Source: Zygaena filipendulae (lineage: Eukaryota; Arthropoda; Insecta; Lepidoptera; Zygaenidae). Taken from it: DNA of 64,000 nt. The translations under genes were made by a program, and so were the position numbers. The notes under the pieces are model-generated. The model made no database searches. It worked only from the letters and a program-made list of their open reading frames with translations, and was not told the DNA's origin. Below, piece after piece: positions 10,909 to 24,200 of this stretch (positions are counted from its first letter, which is position 1; each line of letters begins with the position of its first letter). The DNA is taken from assembly GCA_907165275.2 (NCBI GenBank), contig OU015675.1:3675501-3739500 (forward strand), read 5' to 3'.

Positions 10909-11365
10909 GGCTGGAAGAAATCTCGACTCGAGTTATAAATTAATTGTGTCGTTAATCCATTATTACTCCTATTTATTTGCAGTTTATCAGCTGATAAGGT
11001 GTTAGTATCTGATACTTGAATCGGGGATTTTAAAATGTTTCCATTCAATAACTATATCAGCAGGTATCTAACAATAAAATAATAGAAGTGAAGTAGGTAA
11101 TTACTAACAATACGATCTGGCCTAAAGACAAATTACTAATTTAGGTATAGTCGACCTAAAATTCCAAATATTTATAAGTACTTATTATTATTGTGTCCGA
11201 CAACATTTTCTATTAAGGCTTAGTCACTACAATAACATCGTCTCTCATCTATACCTTAATAAAAGAATAGAATCCGCGATTCTGTACATTTTTGTATTTT
11301 TGACATATTTTGACAGGGAGTGATGAAAGAAGAGTAACCAACCACAAAAGAACAGTTTTTAAAAT

Positions 11366-11545
11366 TTTTTTCTGTCTGTTCGCGATAATCTCCGAACCTA
11401 CTGAACGGATTTTCATTCGGATTTCACAGGTAGATTAAGCTAAACCTGGAGCTGGCTTTGTTTTTTTTAAATCGGATGTTGGGAAAAAAAAGTTGTTATA
11501 TACAAAAACGTTTCATGCGGGTGAAACCACGGGGCACAGCAAGTC
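11366..11545 (+). repeat. Diverged Helitron-like fragment
   Basis: Contains CTACTGAACGGATTTTCATT and ends in CGGGTGAAACCACGGGGCACAGC, the degenerate 3' stem-loop of the Lep1-type family, but the internal sequence differs from the main group. Confidence 0.5.
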
Positions 11546-12606
11546 GGTAATATGTCGCTCATTCGCAACAAGGACGTCACATTTAAAAATAAGTCTTTTT
11601 GGAAAAACCAGGTTTTTAAGTTTAAATAAAAAAGAAAAAAAAAACTATGGATTTAACTATTTGGAGTAATGAAATATTTTTGTGTGTGATTAAAATGTAG
11701 GTAGTTTTATTATAATTTAAGTTTGAGTTTGAGATGTGTGTGATGTGTTTGAGATTAAAATCAGTACAGCCCTTTCAGAGATTAGCCGGAACAAACAGAC
11801 GGACAGACGGACAGACAGAATGGAACACACAATGGAGAAGTCATCATTATCATAATTTTTCATCCGAATTTCATCTGAATATAGGTACATTCAACATTAC
11901 GAAATCCCAACCATTGGTTTACGTTGAAGGAAAATTAATCTCATGATCTTTGCATTTTATCTTTTCTCTATTATCGGATTATTTCGTTATCTATATACCT
12001 ACTTTATTTACAATAGACTAGTTGTGAAACTTTCTTTAATAATTCAAAGTAGCACTATATTTACTGGTAGTTAAAATTTATAACTGGTCTTTTTTCACCT
12101 TACATGATTTACTACTTAGTAAACATGTTGAAAATAAAATAAACAGCAGCTTCCATAAAGAACTGTGTCTTCCAATTTTTATTTTATGATAATTAATTTT
12201 TAAACGTCAAGTTCACATGATTTTCTACAATATATCTGTTTAGCTTTGCAAAATGTTATGACCGTTTTTATGTACCGTTTATGTTTTTTACTTAATTTTT
12301 CAAAACTTTTAATTTAATAATGATAAGTGAATTGCTTGACCTTAAGAATTGCACTCGATGTCGATGAGGCATTGCAAAATTTTAATGAGCTCATTGCCAC
12401 TCAGCCGCAGCAATGACGTGTTATGAATTATGATGCGTCAGCACTTTTATTAGATACGTTTAATTCTTAAACAACAAATTACGAACTTATACTTATCTAT
12501 ACGTAAGTAGATGCAGATTAATTAAACGAGTAGAAAATACTTTGCTGTCATACCTAATTAAGAAATTATAGTTAAAACCATCGAATAGTTAAACCCTAAC
12601 TATTGC

Positions 12607-12725
12607 TTACTAAAGTGAGTTTGTTTATTTGTTACGCTTTCACGCAATTTTGCATACACGTACAGAAAAGGACATAGGGTACTTTTTCCACAGAATTCCC
12701 ACGGGAACTCCGAAATTAACGCTAG
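12607..12725 (+). mobile_element. Helitron-like (Lep1-type) copy with terminal hairpin deleted
   Basis: GTGAGTTTGTTTATTTGTTA, ATTTTGCATACACG, GACATAGGGTACTTTTT and GAATTCCCACGGGAACTCC are followed directly by AACGCTAG. The CGCGG stem-loop has been lost, joining the body to the terminal CTAG. Confidence 0.65.
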
Positions 12726-15019
12726 TAAATTCGCGACAAACTATCATTTACGAATTTTTTTCCGAACGGTTCACATAAACATGTCAGACGGAATACGGAA
12801 CTCCTGTGGGAATCCCACAATCTACGCGTGCGAACAGCGGAGAACATCTAGTCCGAAATAACACCAACCTCTCTTATTGATTACTAAAATCCTACATCGG
12901 CGAAGCTTTGCGAATGGCGAGTGAAAATTGAATTTGAAAATCCCTACATAGGCCTGCTGCATACACTTGCATGTGTTGCAGTTTGTGGAAACATGTGGAG
13001 GAATAATTTAGGAGGACCAGTGACTGGTTGGAAAAAAAGAAAAAAAGCTATTGCGTATAGCCATATGCGCTATTCTGGTCTTCAATGTGTGCTACACACG
13101 GAGTGTTTACTGTGCACAATTTTGGTCTATCTAGCCCACAGAGCAAATAAATTAACTTGAGAGGACATGTAGGCGGGTAGGCGCTCTACCGTTGCAAAGG
13201 AAGTTAGAACAAATGCTCTAATTTGCCCAAAACATCTTTTGCTGCCATCCCAAGTAGGTATATTTCCCACAATATTCCCAAAACTCTGATTTTTGAAAAC
13301 AGTAACTAAGTAAAAACATAACCATAAAGCGTTTAATACATTTCTTATGTTATAGTGTGTGATGAATAGTTTTGTGTGAGAAAATCACCCAGGGGTACAC
13401 TGCTTTTCATATTATTATTCTGTTTTCACACTAAACTAAGTTGATGTTCCTTTTATCTGTTATTTCCTGTTCTGTGATCTAACTTAACACATACAACTTA
13501 CAACACAGTACAGTACAAGTAGATTTAAGGTGGATTCCAAAAAAAATGCACGAAGAACGCTAGTTTTTTATTCTCGCCATAGTAACTTTGTCAATGTTTG
13601 TTAATTCAAAAAAAATTAACCATTATAATTGTTAGATTTTATTCTGATAAAAACAATTTCACGTTACAAGTAGTTTGATAGTTTACTACCTAACTGAAAA
13701 AAAAAAGGAATTCTTCGAGAAATATTGTTAGTTTTGTTGGTTTTTTAATGACTGCAGACTTAAATTATTGGGAGAATTTTCGGAGAGCAGGTATTAGAAG
13801 TAGATGATATTTTAAAACTTATAAACGCGCCCTATGATGGCTTGCACCACTTTGTCAATATCATACGAGTCCAGCCGCGTTGAAATTTTCGTAATATGTA
13901 TATGATATGAAGGCACGAAGCCTCTTTGCTAAAGATTGATCCAAATTGATACTATGTTTACATGCTCATACAAGTGTCGTGCTTTATTACTACGTAGGTA
14001 TTATAGGTACTTGTAGTTTTTTTTTGCACTTACTTTTTGATTGTTATGCTACTTAACTAATTACATCACCATCTTTTTCTTTTTCTTTTAATTATCTCAC
14101 TAATTATATCTAAATATTTTGTACGCTTCTTTGGATAGTTCTCCACATATTTTCGACATAATGTACAAATAGTTCAATAACCAGGTAGGTGTCTAAATAT
14201 TCCCACAATCGACATTTTTGACTATTTATTATTTGCACAAGTAGTCTATGGATGATCTAATTTCCAATAGTACTATTACATTCTATACATAGATATTACA
14301 GTTTGAATTCCCGCAGCATCTCCTAGTTTACTGTGCCTATGATCGTGCAAGTGCAGTAAACCATAATTTGACCCAGTCTCATCGCAATCACATGAGCGAT
14401 ACATGAAATACGAACAAACAAAATTAAATATTGATTTTCATGCATTAGATATTATGCACCTACTTACACGGAGTTAGCAGTAGGTAGCCCACGGTTTCTT
14501 TTAAATAATTTATATTTTTCCTCGTGAATAAGTCTGAAATATACTTACACGAAAACAATCTTTGTACCTATATGTAAGAGAGTTAAAATGATAAATAGTT
14601 TCTAAACAGATGCTGTGTCAATCCAGCGTCGATCGTCGCAAAAAGATAGTTCCACAAACCGTCAATTTTTGATTTCACGATCAAATTGCTCCATGGCGCC
14701 CAATGGCGCCTCTGCAATTACAATTTTATTGTTCATCAATACAAAAAAAATGTTCGTCATATGGCAACACAGTCGAATGCGTAAAGGTGGAATTACACCA
14801 GGCAACGGTATTGCAAAAAAAAATAATTAACCCGGTAACAATCGCAACTAACAAACTACAGCGTTACTGCTTGAACTCGATGCGAAGTCACAAATTGTTG
14901 AAAATTTTACGACGTTATTACTAAACAGATAATATGTAATTAAAATATACCGGTTTTGGATATGGAAGTCAAATAAGTGGTATTAAGAACTATTACTTTA
15001 TAACATACTTTACTTTTTT

Positions 15020-15025
15020 TTTATT
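15020..15025 (-). terminator. Predicted polyadenylation signal of the FAMeT/Cys-loop gene
   Basis: AATAAA on the minus strand 21 bases after the TAA stop at 15046, followed by an A-run. It is close to the stop, so the 3' UTR would be very short if this signal is used. Confidence 0.5.
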
Positions 15026-15045
15026 TGATAGTGATCAATATTTAA

Positions 15046-15255
15046 TTAAACAGCAAGCATTATAGCAAAAACGACAGAATACATTGCAAACATAGTCTTA
15101 TCAATGATCTCGGCTATTTCCTCTATTTTGCCGTATTTTGGATCATCTTCTTCCATTTCCTCAATATTCCCATTCCTGGGGGCTGTCATCACTCCAGAAT
15201 CATCATCGACTTGTGCAAAATATCCTTCGTTTATGGATTCATAGATAGCCGGAGT
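15046..15255 (-). CDS. Fusion gene exon 12 (acidic loop, M4, stop)
   Basis: The acceptor is TTCTTTTACAG. It encodes TPAIYESINEGYFAQVDDDS, GNIEEMEEDDPKYGKIEEIA and the last helix TMFAMYSVVFAIMLAV followed by TAA. M4 ends right at the C-terminus, as in Cys-loop receptors. Confidence 0.87.
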   Translation of the reverse strand, partial: TPAIYESINEGYFAQVDDDSGVMTAPRNGNIEEMEEDDPKYGKIEEIAEIIDKTMFAMYSVVFAIMLAV

Positions 15256-18200
15256 CTGTAAAAGAATACGTAAAAAACTAGCTTAATTATAATACAAATG
15301 AAATAATGGCACTGCAGGAGCAGTCATAATGATCTTTAGGACATTGTCTTGTAACGCCTGATGGATAGGTCGTTAGAGGGGTGTCTAAAACACAAAATCA
15401 ATTATAATAATCAAATAACTCTTTGTTATTAATCAGTATAACCTACCTTTAAAGGCGTCAAACAGAACATCATTCTTAAGTGGTTCTTCGTGACCAGCGA
15501 CTGCACCCAGGCTGCTTTGAAGCACTCCTGGACATACTTCGTCATCAGCAGCACTTGTACCATTAGTGCTATAAGAACACCAACTAGCACAGTTGTGTAG
15601 AGTATTACTAGAAAACGCAAAAAAAATCAATATTTTTATTCTCAGGCATTGATAGAACTCTACATAAAATAATGCTTAATTGATATAGGTAATTTTTCTA
15701 TAAAAATTGTTACTTAAATTGCAATGCGACCTTGTCGGGTGAAAATATGGTTTTGAATTCAGAATACCCAAAGAAAAATCTTTGCAAGGGCCTGTTTTTA
15801 TTACAAGTCAAATCATGGTCAAATCTTTCTGAACGCAAATTAAAGAACTTTTATCGAGTTTAATCAAGTACCGGGCTTAAACTAATATAGTAATAAATTT
15901 AGAAATGATTTAAAAAAAGTAGTAAACAGTCAGATTGCTTGTTCATCTAGTAGTCCATACAAAACTTGTTTCATTATTGAACTCAATCTAGGATTAGCCT
16001 TAAGGGTCTCTTCATCGATAAAGCATCAGTCCTTAGGCCCATATTTGTAAATGCTCCTCAAACTAAATACGCTCCCAAGTTGTTTCTCTCACTCATTGAA
16101 CTGGAAAAGGAAATAGATGAAGAAAGTCTTGGAAGCGTATCCAGCTAGTTAATTAGATTAAATAGACTAGCCTCTTGAATATCATTTATTAATACGAGTG
16201 TAAGATAATTTAACCACCACATTCAGAGATGTGATTAAAGAGAGATATAAGGGGATATAACCGTTATAATGATTATTTATGTCTTTGAGTGAGGCGGTAA
16301 GTTTATGTAAATACTTACGTATGTAAGGTACGGTGTGACACGGCATCAGATAGTCGACGTAACATAGTCCCATACATATGATGACTATCGAGCCCGCATA
16401 GAACCAAACCCTCACCAGTTGCAGTGGTTCACTCCAGAATGACATCAGAACGAATGTCATAAGCACTGAAATTGTACAAAAGTTCATGTTTGTGAGCTAG
16501 CTTACATCAATACTTACCGAATTCTTTTACACACAAGGTTTTTTTTAGTATATCTGAAGTTGCTTGTTTAAAATAATCAATATAATCGATTGCAATAGTT
16601 TTTAAATCCTGTTATAATTTGATCTAAAAGTAGATAAAAAATCTTTAAGTTGGACACAAAGTGGACTGTTAGGCCTTTTGCACATAATAAGAAATTTTCT
16701 TGTGTTTTATAAGACATCCCAGTCGCTTTGGTTGTTATATGGGACCATACATAAACACATCAAAAGTGTCTAGGGATCAAGTACATTTTTTCAAGATTTT
16801 TAGCATGCCAAATCGCTGCGAATCTGTGATTCGTATCAATGGAAGGAACACAGAGTATTAATTTGTTTAGTCATTACAATATAAGTTTCAAAATCCCCTG
16901 TTTTTGCCATTTTTTGCTATTTTATTGTCGACTTGGAATTGGTTCAATTTCTCACAACTTACAAAAAATGAAATTTTTCTTAATTTATTTAAAATGTGGG
17001 GATGAGTTGTTATTTTAGATATGGGAAATAAGGTAGGCGGCCAGTCCAGAAGATTAAATTAGATTTAAATTAATTGAGTTTCGTTTAATAACAAAAAATG
17101 TTCTTGATCCCTAGACACTTTTGATGTGTGTATTACAAGAAATGTCGTATAAGACACGAGCATAGTAATTTTTGTCGGACACAAGAAAATTTCTTATAAT
17201 GTGCAAAAGGTCTTACCGCGTCATTCGAGTGAACTAAGTTATACCAACAAGCCTTCGGTTGTAATAACGCCATAGCTTCAGTGGTCATAATTTTGTACCT
17301 ACTATTTTGTGGGGATAATCACCCAACAAATCAGCTTTCGAGTTTTTTTATTTTGCTTTATTTTATTATTTACTAGTCGTAGTTGCCCCATGGTATCCAC
17401 TCATGTTAATGTCGGAGTTTCCATAAGAATTCCGAGAAAAAGTAGGAGAACGAAAAAGTAAGAAATTTAAAAAAAATTGTCTATTCGTTTTTGAGCTTAT
17501 TGATTACAAATGAACAAACACAAAAAATCATATCTTTTCTCTTACGTTCGTAAATATGGTTGAAGTTCTCTATAATTCGATTTAAATTTAAGACACTAAA
17601 AATGATTCTACATAGTGATATGACATAGTAGACTCACCAACAAGTGGAGTATAGAATACCATAAGATACGAACTGGCCCGTCTTCTTATATGGAACTGTA
17701 TAATGTATCTGTCACTTTGATACATCAGATTATCAGTGATGTTGATCTTTTTGTTCCACTCAGTGTGATTAACCACGCTCTGGTTCCAAGTAACATCCCA
17801 ATCAGTTTCAATATTTTTGTCCAATTCTGCAAACTGATATTGTTAAGTTGCTAAAAAGTTTTACAAAAGTTATCGTTTATCATTTGGTATCTTAAACTAT
17901 AACTATAATATCTTGTTTCCCCAAATCTTAGGTAAGCAGCCATGGAGGAAGGAGAATGAATGGAATGGCGCCATGGCAGAATATGTAGCAACACATTCCT
18001 AAAAAATTGTTCTCTTACTATTAGATTTTCTCGTGGGAATAAGACATTGTCCTTTATAACTGTTACGTATACATAATATGTTATTGTATGTCTATTAGGT
18101 TTCTCTATTTTTAAAATCGATGAAAAAGTAGTCTGTGTTGGACCTAGGCCACTATTTACAAACTTCGTAAGTTTCGCGTAAGACACTGGCATAGAAATGT

Positions 18201-21200
18201 TTTAACATTAGATTTGATATATTGGAGCTATCGAGTTTAATACCGAACATTGATTAAAAAGCTCTTTTTTGGAATAAATAAATAAGTACAAATATTTTAA
18301 TAAAATTTGTTTTAAAGTTTTTCAGATGTACCTACAAAATTGGATAGAGTCAACAGCGCGCGCGCGATATTAGCTTTCTAAAATTATTGCCTCTATGGAT
18401 CATATTTATGGACGGAATTTGTTAATTTACCTACTTACAATTCTGAGATTTATATTGTTAGATTGAATAGTTTTAATTTTTATATTCTCATGAGCCTGCC
18501 ATGGTCCTATGACGATGCTGCAATCGTATACGTCTTGTGGCCATCTAAAAAATACACCATAAACATAATTATGAATTCTATGAAAATAGGTAATGACCAG
18601 TTTCTAGACTACTTATACCTACCTACCTGTTATATTTCGAAATTCCATGTTGATCTATACACCAAGTATTAATGACTGTTCGAAAATGAAAAATTGCTTC
18701 TCCATTGAAAGCAACCGTGATCAGTTCAGGATTTCTCGCGTCCACAGGTCGTATATCATCCGAACTAAAAAAAAAATAATAAACTTACTTGAATCTGTCT
18801 TATTTTTTTAGTTGTGCTCAGGCTATAGGCATTTGACAAAGTGACGAAGTGGTCTAAGATTGTAAACACACCTAGTCTAGAATGGGTAGCTACTTGATTT
18901 CATGCTAATCGGATAAGCAAGATTGCTTTTAGAACTCTTTATCATCTGTCAGATAACTAATAATCCAAAAAAATATTTTTAAATTAAATTAAAGCGAATA
19001 AAAGAAGAAAACAATTTTTAATATTTTTTTGTTTCCGCGTGATTGGTTGGTAGGTGTGGGATCAATGACATTGTAGGTACCTAACAAAGGACATGTTATT
19101 GTTATTTATTGCTTACTTACTTATAAACATAAAATGATGGTTTCCATATTTCTCCTTGACGGAACTGTACCGTTGTCACATTGTATTTTATGGGGTCCCA
19201 GATCATGTTATGGTCAGTCCAAAACTAAAAATGATGTATAATATTATAGTATACCTCTATATTAAAATTGAAGTTTATTTGTATTATGTTACTTAATGAC
19301 CTTTTTTATAACAAAATTAGCTGATTCGCGCGGTTGTTTCGGAGTTCCCGCGGGAATTCCAGGATAAAATATAGTTATAAACCTTCCTCATGAATCACTT
19401 TATCAATTGTTGAAAACCGCATCAAAATCCGTTGAGTATAGTTTTAAAGATTTAAACATACATAGCGATATAGGGACAGAGAAAGCGACTTTGTTTTATA
19501 CTATGTAGTAATAGTCATAAGATACGAGTCTGCAGATATATAGTAGACAATTAATTAAATTAAGTAAGAGGCAGTAGTGACTAGCAGACTGAGTAGTCTA
19601 GGGCGGCAGGTTTTAGGGGTGGGGACCGTACTTTACCCAAAACGATTTAGTTTTTAGGTTTCTAAAAATAATTCAGGAACTGACATAGCGATCTCCCAGT
19701 TCAAAGTCCATACTAATTACGATTAGTAGAGTATGTACAGATCATAAAAGTACAATTTCATTGACAAAAAAAATTGTGAACTTTTTGTTCTTCAATGAGT
19801 GAACGAAATGATTGATACCTACTGTATTGAGCACCACAATTAGTAGAAATTACTAAAAACTAATAAAAAACAGAAATGTTTGTGAAGTAAATTATAGAAC
19901 GAATTGTAGTAGAGGTGGCGGCGTCAAAATTTGAACAGCCTACTGGCGGCAAATGTATACCTACCTAAACCTGCCACTGGTAACAATGTTGTACACCGAC
20001 ACAATTCCCAAGCAGAGCTTACCGGTATGGTATCAGACAACTGACATTTTAATATTTATATGCACATATTTTGATTTTTAATAAAATACGGTAAAAAAAG
20101 CCCAGACAAGAGGCGAAGCATATAAGTCACACATAAAATAGGTCAGGATTTATTTGGGCAAAATCCATTTTCAACTATAGCCTTTTAAGCTTGATAATTG
20201 ATACGCCAATTTTTAGATCCTTTAAAAAATGCAATGCCAATTTCTCTAGAATTTGCGCGAAGTTCCTTACATAGCGTAATTTAAAGAAAAATAGTGTTAA
20301 AATATGTAGATGCATACAGTGATAACGGCTAGTCCTGTTGTTAATTTTGAAGTGAAGACATTGTATCGCACATGAGTCACATCTACCGCTAGAAGTATGG
20401 TCACCGTTTCGTCGGGGGGCATCCGAATGGGATTCTTTTTGACCAGAATTTGCTTTATTTCTTCGGTGTTACTTAAATTCCGCTTTACTTCTATAGATTT
20501 TGGTGATTCCACTGTTGTCACTGAGAAAAAAATTACATGAATTTAATAACAGACGTAATGTGGGTATCTACGACTAGTTTTGTTTAAATCTGAGGTTTAA
20601 ATACATGTAGATATGTCGGTGTAACAGTAAAAATATAATTACGTTATTATATTAATGTACTGTACATTAAAGACATTAATATTACATGATTGCTGGACTT
20701 TTAGGTATACGTTACTATAGGAAGGTTCTGAATGAAACAAGGTTACGGACCCACAGTCTAAAAATTTCTTCTGGTAGGATGTTCATAATTTTAACATTTA
20801 ATTAAAATCTTACAGTGCAGGTGAAACTGGTGCCAACAGCTACCTCCTATAAGATATTGATTAAAAAAATGATATAATAGAATAATTAAAATCGTGTGAT
20901 TCATAATTTTTGATGATTATTTTGCAGTGATACAAAAAATCTAAATAATTGTCTTAAGAGATAGGTACCTAATAAATATGATGTTTTACAGCAAGTGTCG
21001 TAGTATACAACTAGGTGTTAGTTGGTAAAGTTGTAAAATATACCTACCAACTGAACCATTTTTTATAAATACAGGACAATCGTATAGGAACTTTGCTTCA
21101 GTGCCCTGCCACGAAGCGAAGCTGAAGTACTTGATCGGTATTGGATCTACGTCTGTGTATGACAATATCGGCAGAGCTTCGCCTTCTCTGCTAAACTCTA

Positions 21201-24200
21201 CATCACCATCTGTGAAAAGGTTTTATGTAAAAAACATTACCTACTATGAAAAAAAGTTAAAATAACTTTAAAAACATAAAAAAACCGGATTTTAAGAGTC
21301 CTTATCGTGGCCAATCAAACGAGCCCCAACTCATCATCAATGGAAATGCCATCGTTTAAGAGTTCATTCATGGCCATCTTCCCGCTCCATCATCAGATCC
21401 GCTCCATTTTATAATAATATTACATTATCATCCGAACTAAAGAATATATGTATACACACAAAGTTTCATTTCGATACAACAGTTAACTAAATAGTTAACA
21501 TCTAAGATTTTATTAAATAATTGTTGTTTTCTTTACTAATTTTGTTTTTGTACCTGTTATTGAAACTTTATCTACATACTGCACAATTCTACATTGTTCC
21601 TTGTAAAAAGTAGGCGAAAGTGGAACGTCAGCGGTCAAGTTGAAACATAACGTAGGTAAGTAGGTAAATGTTTTATACCTTATCTCAAGAACTGTTTCCA
21701 ACAAAAGAGTAATCAAGTAGATATCATGTCTAAGTGTTTATTACTTTCGAGAGGTTTAAGAAGTCAGAGAATTATTAAAAAAATTAAACTATATTTTTAT
21801 GTTAAAAATATTACGATCAAAAGAACACACAACGAGGATATGTAACCAGTTAAAGTACATAAACAACAAAACATGTAAATGAAAAATGGCCGATCGATGT
21901 CGCTTAAATTTTGATTGCCTTAATATATAATCGAGTGTCCATAGTCATAATCCTTACTTATTATAAATGCGAAATTAAATGTGGTGGGTGCGATTTTAAA
22001 ATAAATGTGGTAGGTACTTGTACCTATGTCAATGTAGGTACATCACAATACCAGCTCAGTGACACTGCATAGAAATGAACAGCTGATTCGAGTACTTTTC
22101 CACAAGTAAAGATGGTTTTGTGCGTGTGTTTGTGTCGTAAAGTTAACAGTGAGCTGACAGTAACTGTCAGCTGTCAGTGAATAATTATTGTTACACCTAA
22201 GATTCTACATGACGTGTCAAACTGTTCTCGGAAGAATCTTTAGTGGGGTATGAGAAGGTATGAAATTGGTGGGAGGCAGAGAGTGTCACTTCTATGAATA
22301 TACTCTATTCTTTGACAATACTACCTAGCTATTGGATGAGAATGTATGTTTCTCTATCTTCTTTTCCTTTCTTACCTTCAGTGACCCTAATGTAAAACGG
22401 CATGAATTCTATAGGAGACAAGATTCCGATGGTTGGTACAGAGGTTTTAGCATTGCGTCGAAGATTCCTTCGCAACTCGCTAAAGGTGTTAGCCCCGCCG
22501 CCTACGACTGTAAATAATAAATAAATCTGGTATAGTTTCAGGAACAACAAAATCGGTACCTATGTTTTACGAATCTTTTAAAATATTTGTTTATATATTA
22601 CTAATGTACCAGTACATAGTGTTTGTAATCTATAGCGAGGTAAAGTTAGTGTGTTTGTGAAGTTGTTGGGGGTAATATCTGACTACTGAACCGATTTTGA
22701 AAATTCTTTTAACAATAGAATGCTACAGTGTTCCTGAGTGTTATAGGGTACTTCTCATCCCAGGATTCCCGCGGGAATTCCGAAGTTACCACGTGTGAAA
22801 CCGCGGGGAACATCTAGTATATTATGTATAAAACTTAACATTATTTTTCCGTAGTCCGGTTGACCTGATAACTGAACCGTACCACGGATAACGTGTCAAC
22901 TTAACGTACATTTCTTCAGTAGGGTGCCTTCCCAATTTGGTATGGAGATAGCTTTAAGTCTGGGGAAAAAATCTTTAATTAAGAGTTCATTGAGAAAATA
23001 ATCCATTGCTCTGGGTTTTATTTTTAACTAGCTCTTCCCCGGCGGTTTCGTCCACATTAATATGGAAGTTCCTGGGGGAATTCCAGGATAGAAAGTACCT
23101 ACCCTATGTCCTCTTCCAGACTATCAATCTCTGTGCCAAATTCCATCCAGCCGTTCTGGCATGATCGAGTAAGAAACATCCATCCATTTATCCATATTTT
23201 CACATTTATAATATTAGTAGGTCCTAGTTCGGATTCAACATATCTACCTATTTCATAAACAGGATCGTTGCTCGTCGGCCGAGGCACGGAGGATAACAGT
23301 ATGTGTCCATTGTTGGGCGCCAGTATAGCCAGGTGCATCTCGAAGACGACATCCGATCCCAGCCTGATGTTACTCCAGCCCCCGGACTCCACGCTGTAGA
23401 ACGTCTCATACCTGTATCCGTGACGACACACATGCTCCTTGCAGTACGACGCCACTGGACAAGGAAGTATTTGATTAAGTCATATATACCTGTAATATTA
23501 TAACTTTAAATTGACGTGCGTGCGTGCTTTGTTGCGCAGCTTCTTCCCTTCAGCCATAGCACTATAGGAAGCTGTGAAGGATGGATATTTTATGGGTGCT
23601 TTCATAATAACTGTAATTATATTGCCGTCAAAAAGAGCCACATTATGGACCAAATTTGAATAAAGGATTTGACTTTGACTTTAATCATATCAGCTGAAAG
23701 ACATCCACTACTGGACAAAGGCCTCCCACGAGGATCGCCACAACGACTGCTCCTTGCGTTTCCCGCAAACAATGGCGTCCCGCGATTTTCACCAAGTCGT
23801 CGCGTCGGTGCACCGTGTAGCGGGCCTACATTTTGAATAAGTATTAGACTTGACTACTGCGCCAGCTGTCGACGGCTCAATTCCCGCATTGGATCCAACA
23901 ATTTTTTGTGATAAAAAAATCTGTTTAGTATCTGGAAATGTTATGTATGTACCATATTATAAGTAGGTATGTGTTTAGTTAGTCTGATACCCATATTTCT
24001 GCTTAATTTGGTACAAAATGGCGCTGTATATAGTACCTAATGTCCGAGCATTATTAATAATAATACTAACAATAATAAAATCTTTATTGAGCACCACTTA
24101 AAATAAACATAACAATAATACTACAGAGTGTAACAATCGGCGGTATTATCGCTCAGAGCGATCTCTTCCAGACAACCATGGGGTGCATAGGGAAAATTAT

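Larger units (their letters stand above)
10909..15045. other. Intergenic DNA between the two minus-strand genes
   Basis: AT-rich, no convincing exon. It holds Helitron-like fragments (listed separately) and a GGACAGACGGACAGACAG run near 11801. A TTATAAATT word 30-40 bp upstream of the chitinase ATG (10932-10941) could be a core promoter, but its spacing to any transcription start is unknown. Short ORFs at 12921-13160 and 14615-14924 look like chance. Confidence 0.5.

Noticed and set aside
21513..21716. Use of this open frame as a constitutive exon of the fusion gene
   Set aside because: Direct joining of 22376 to 21209 restores the conserved FAMeT order, so the frame is treated only as a possible cassette and kept out of the main model.
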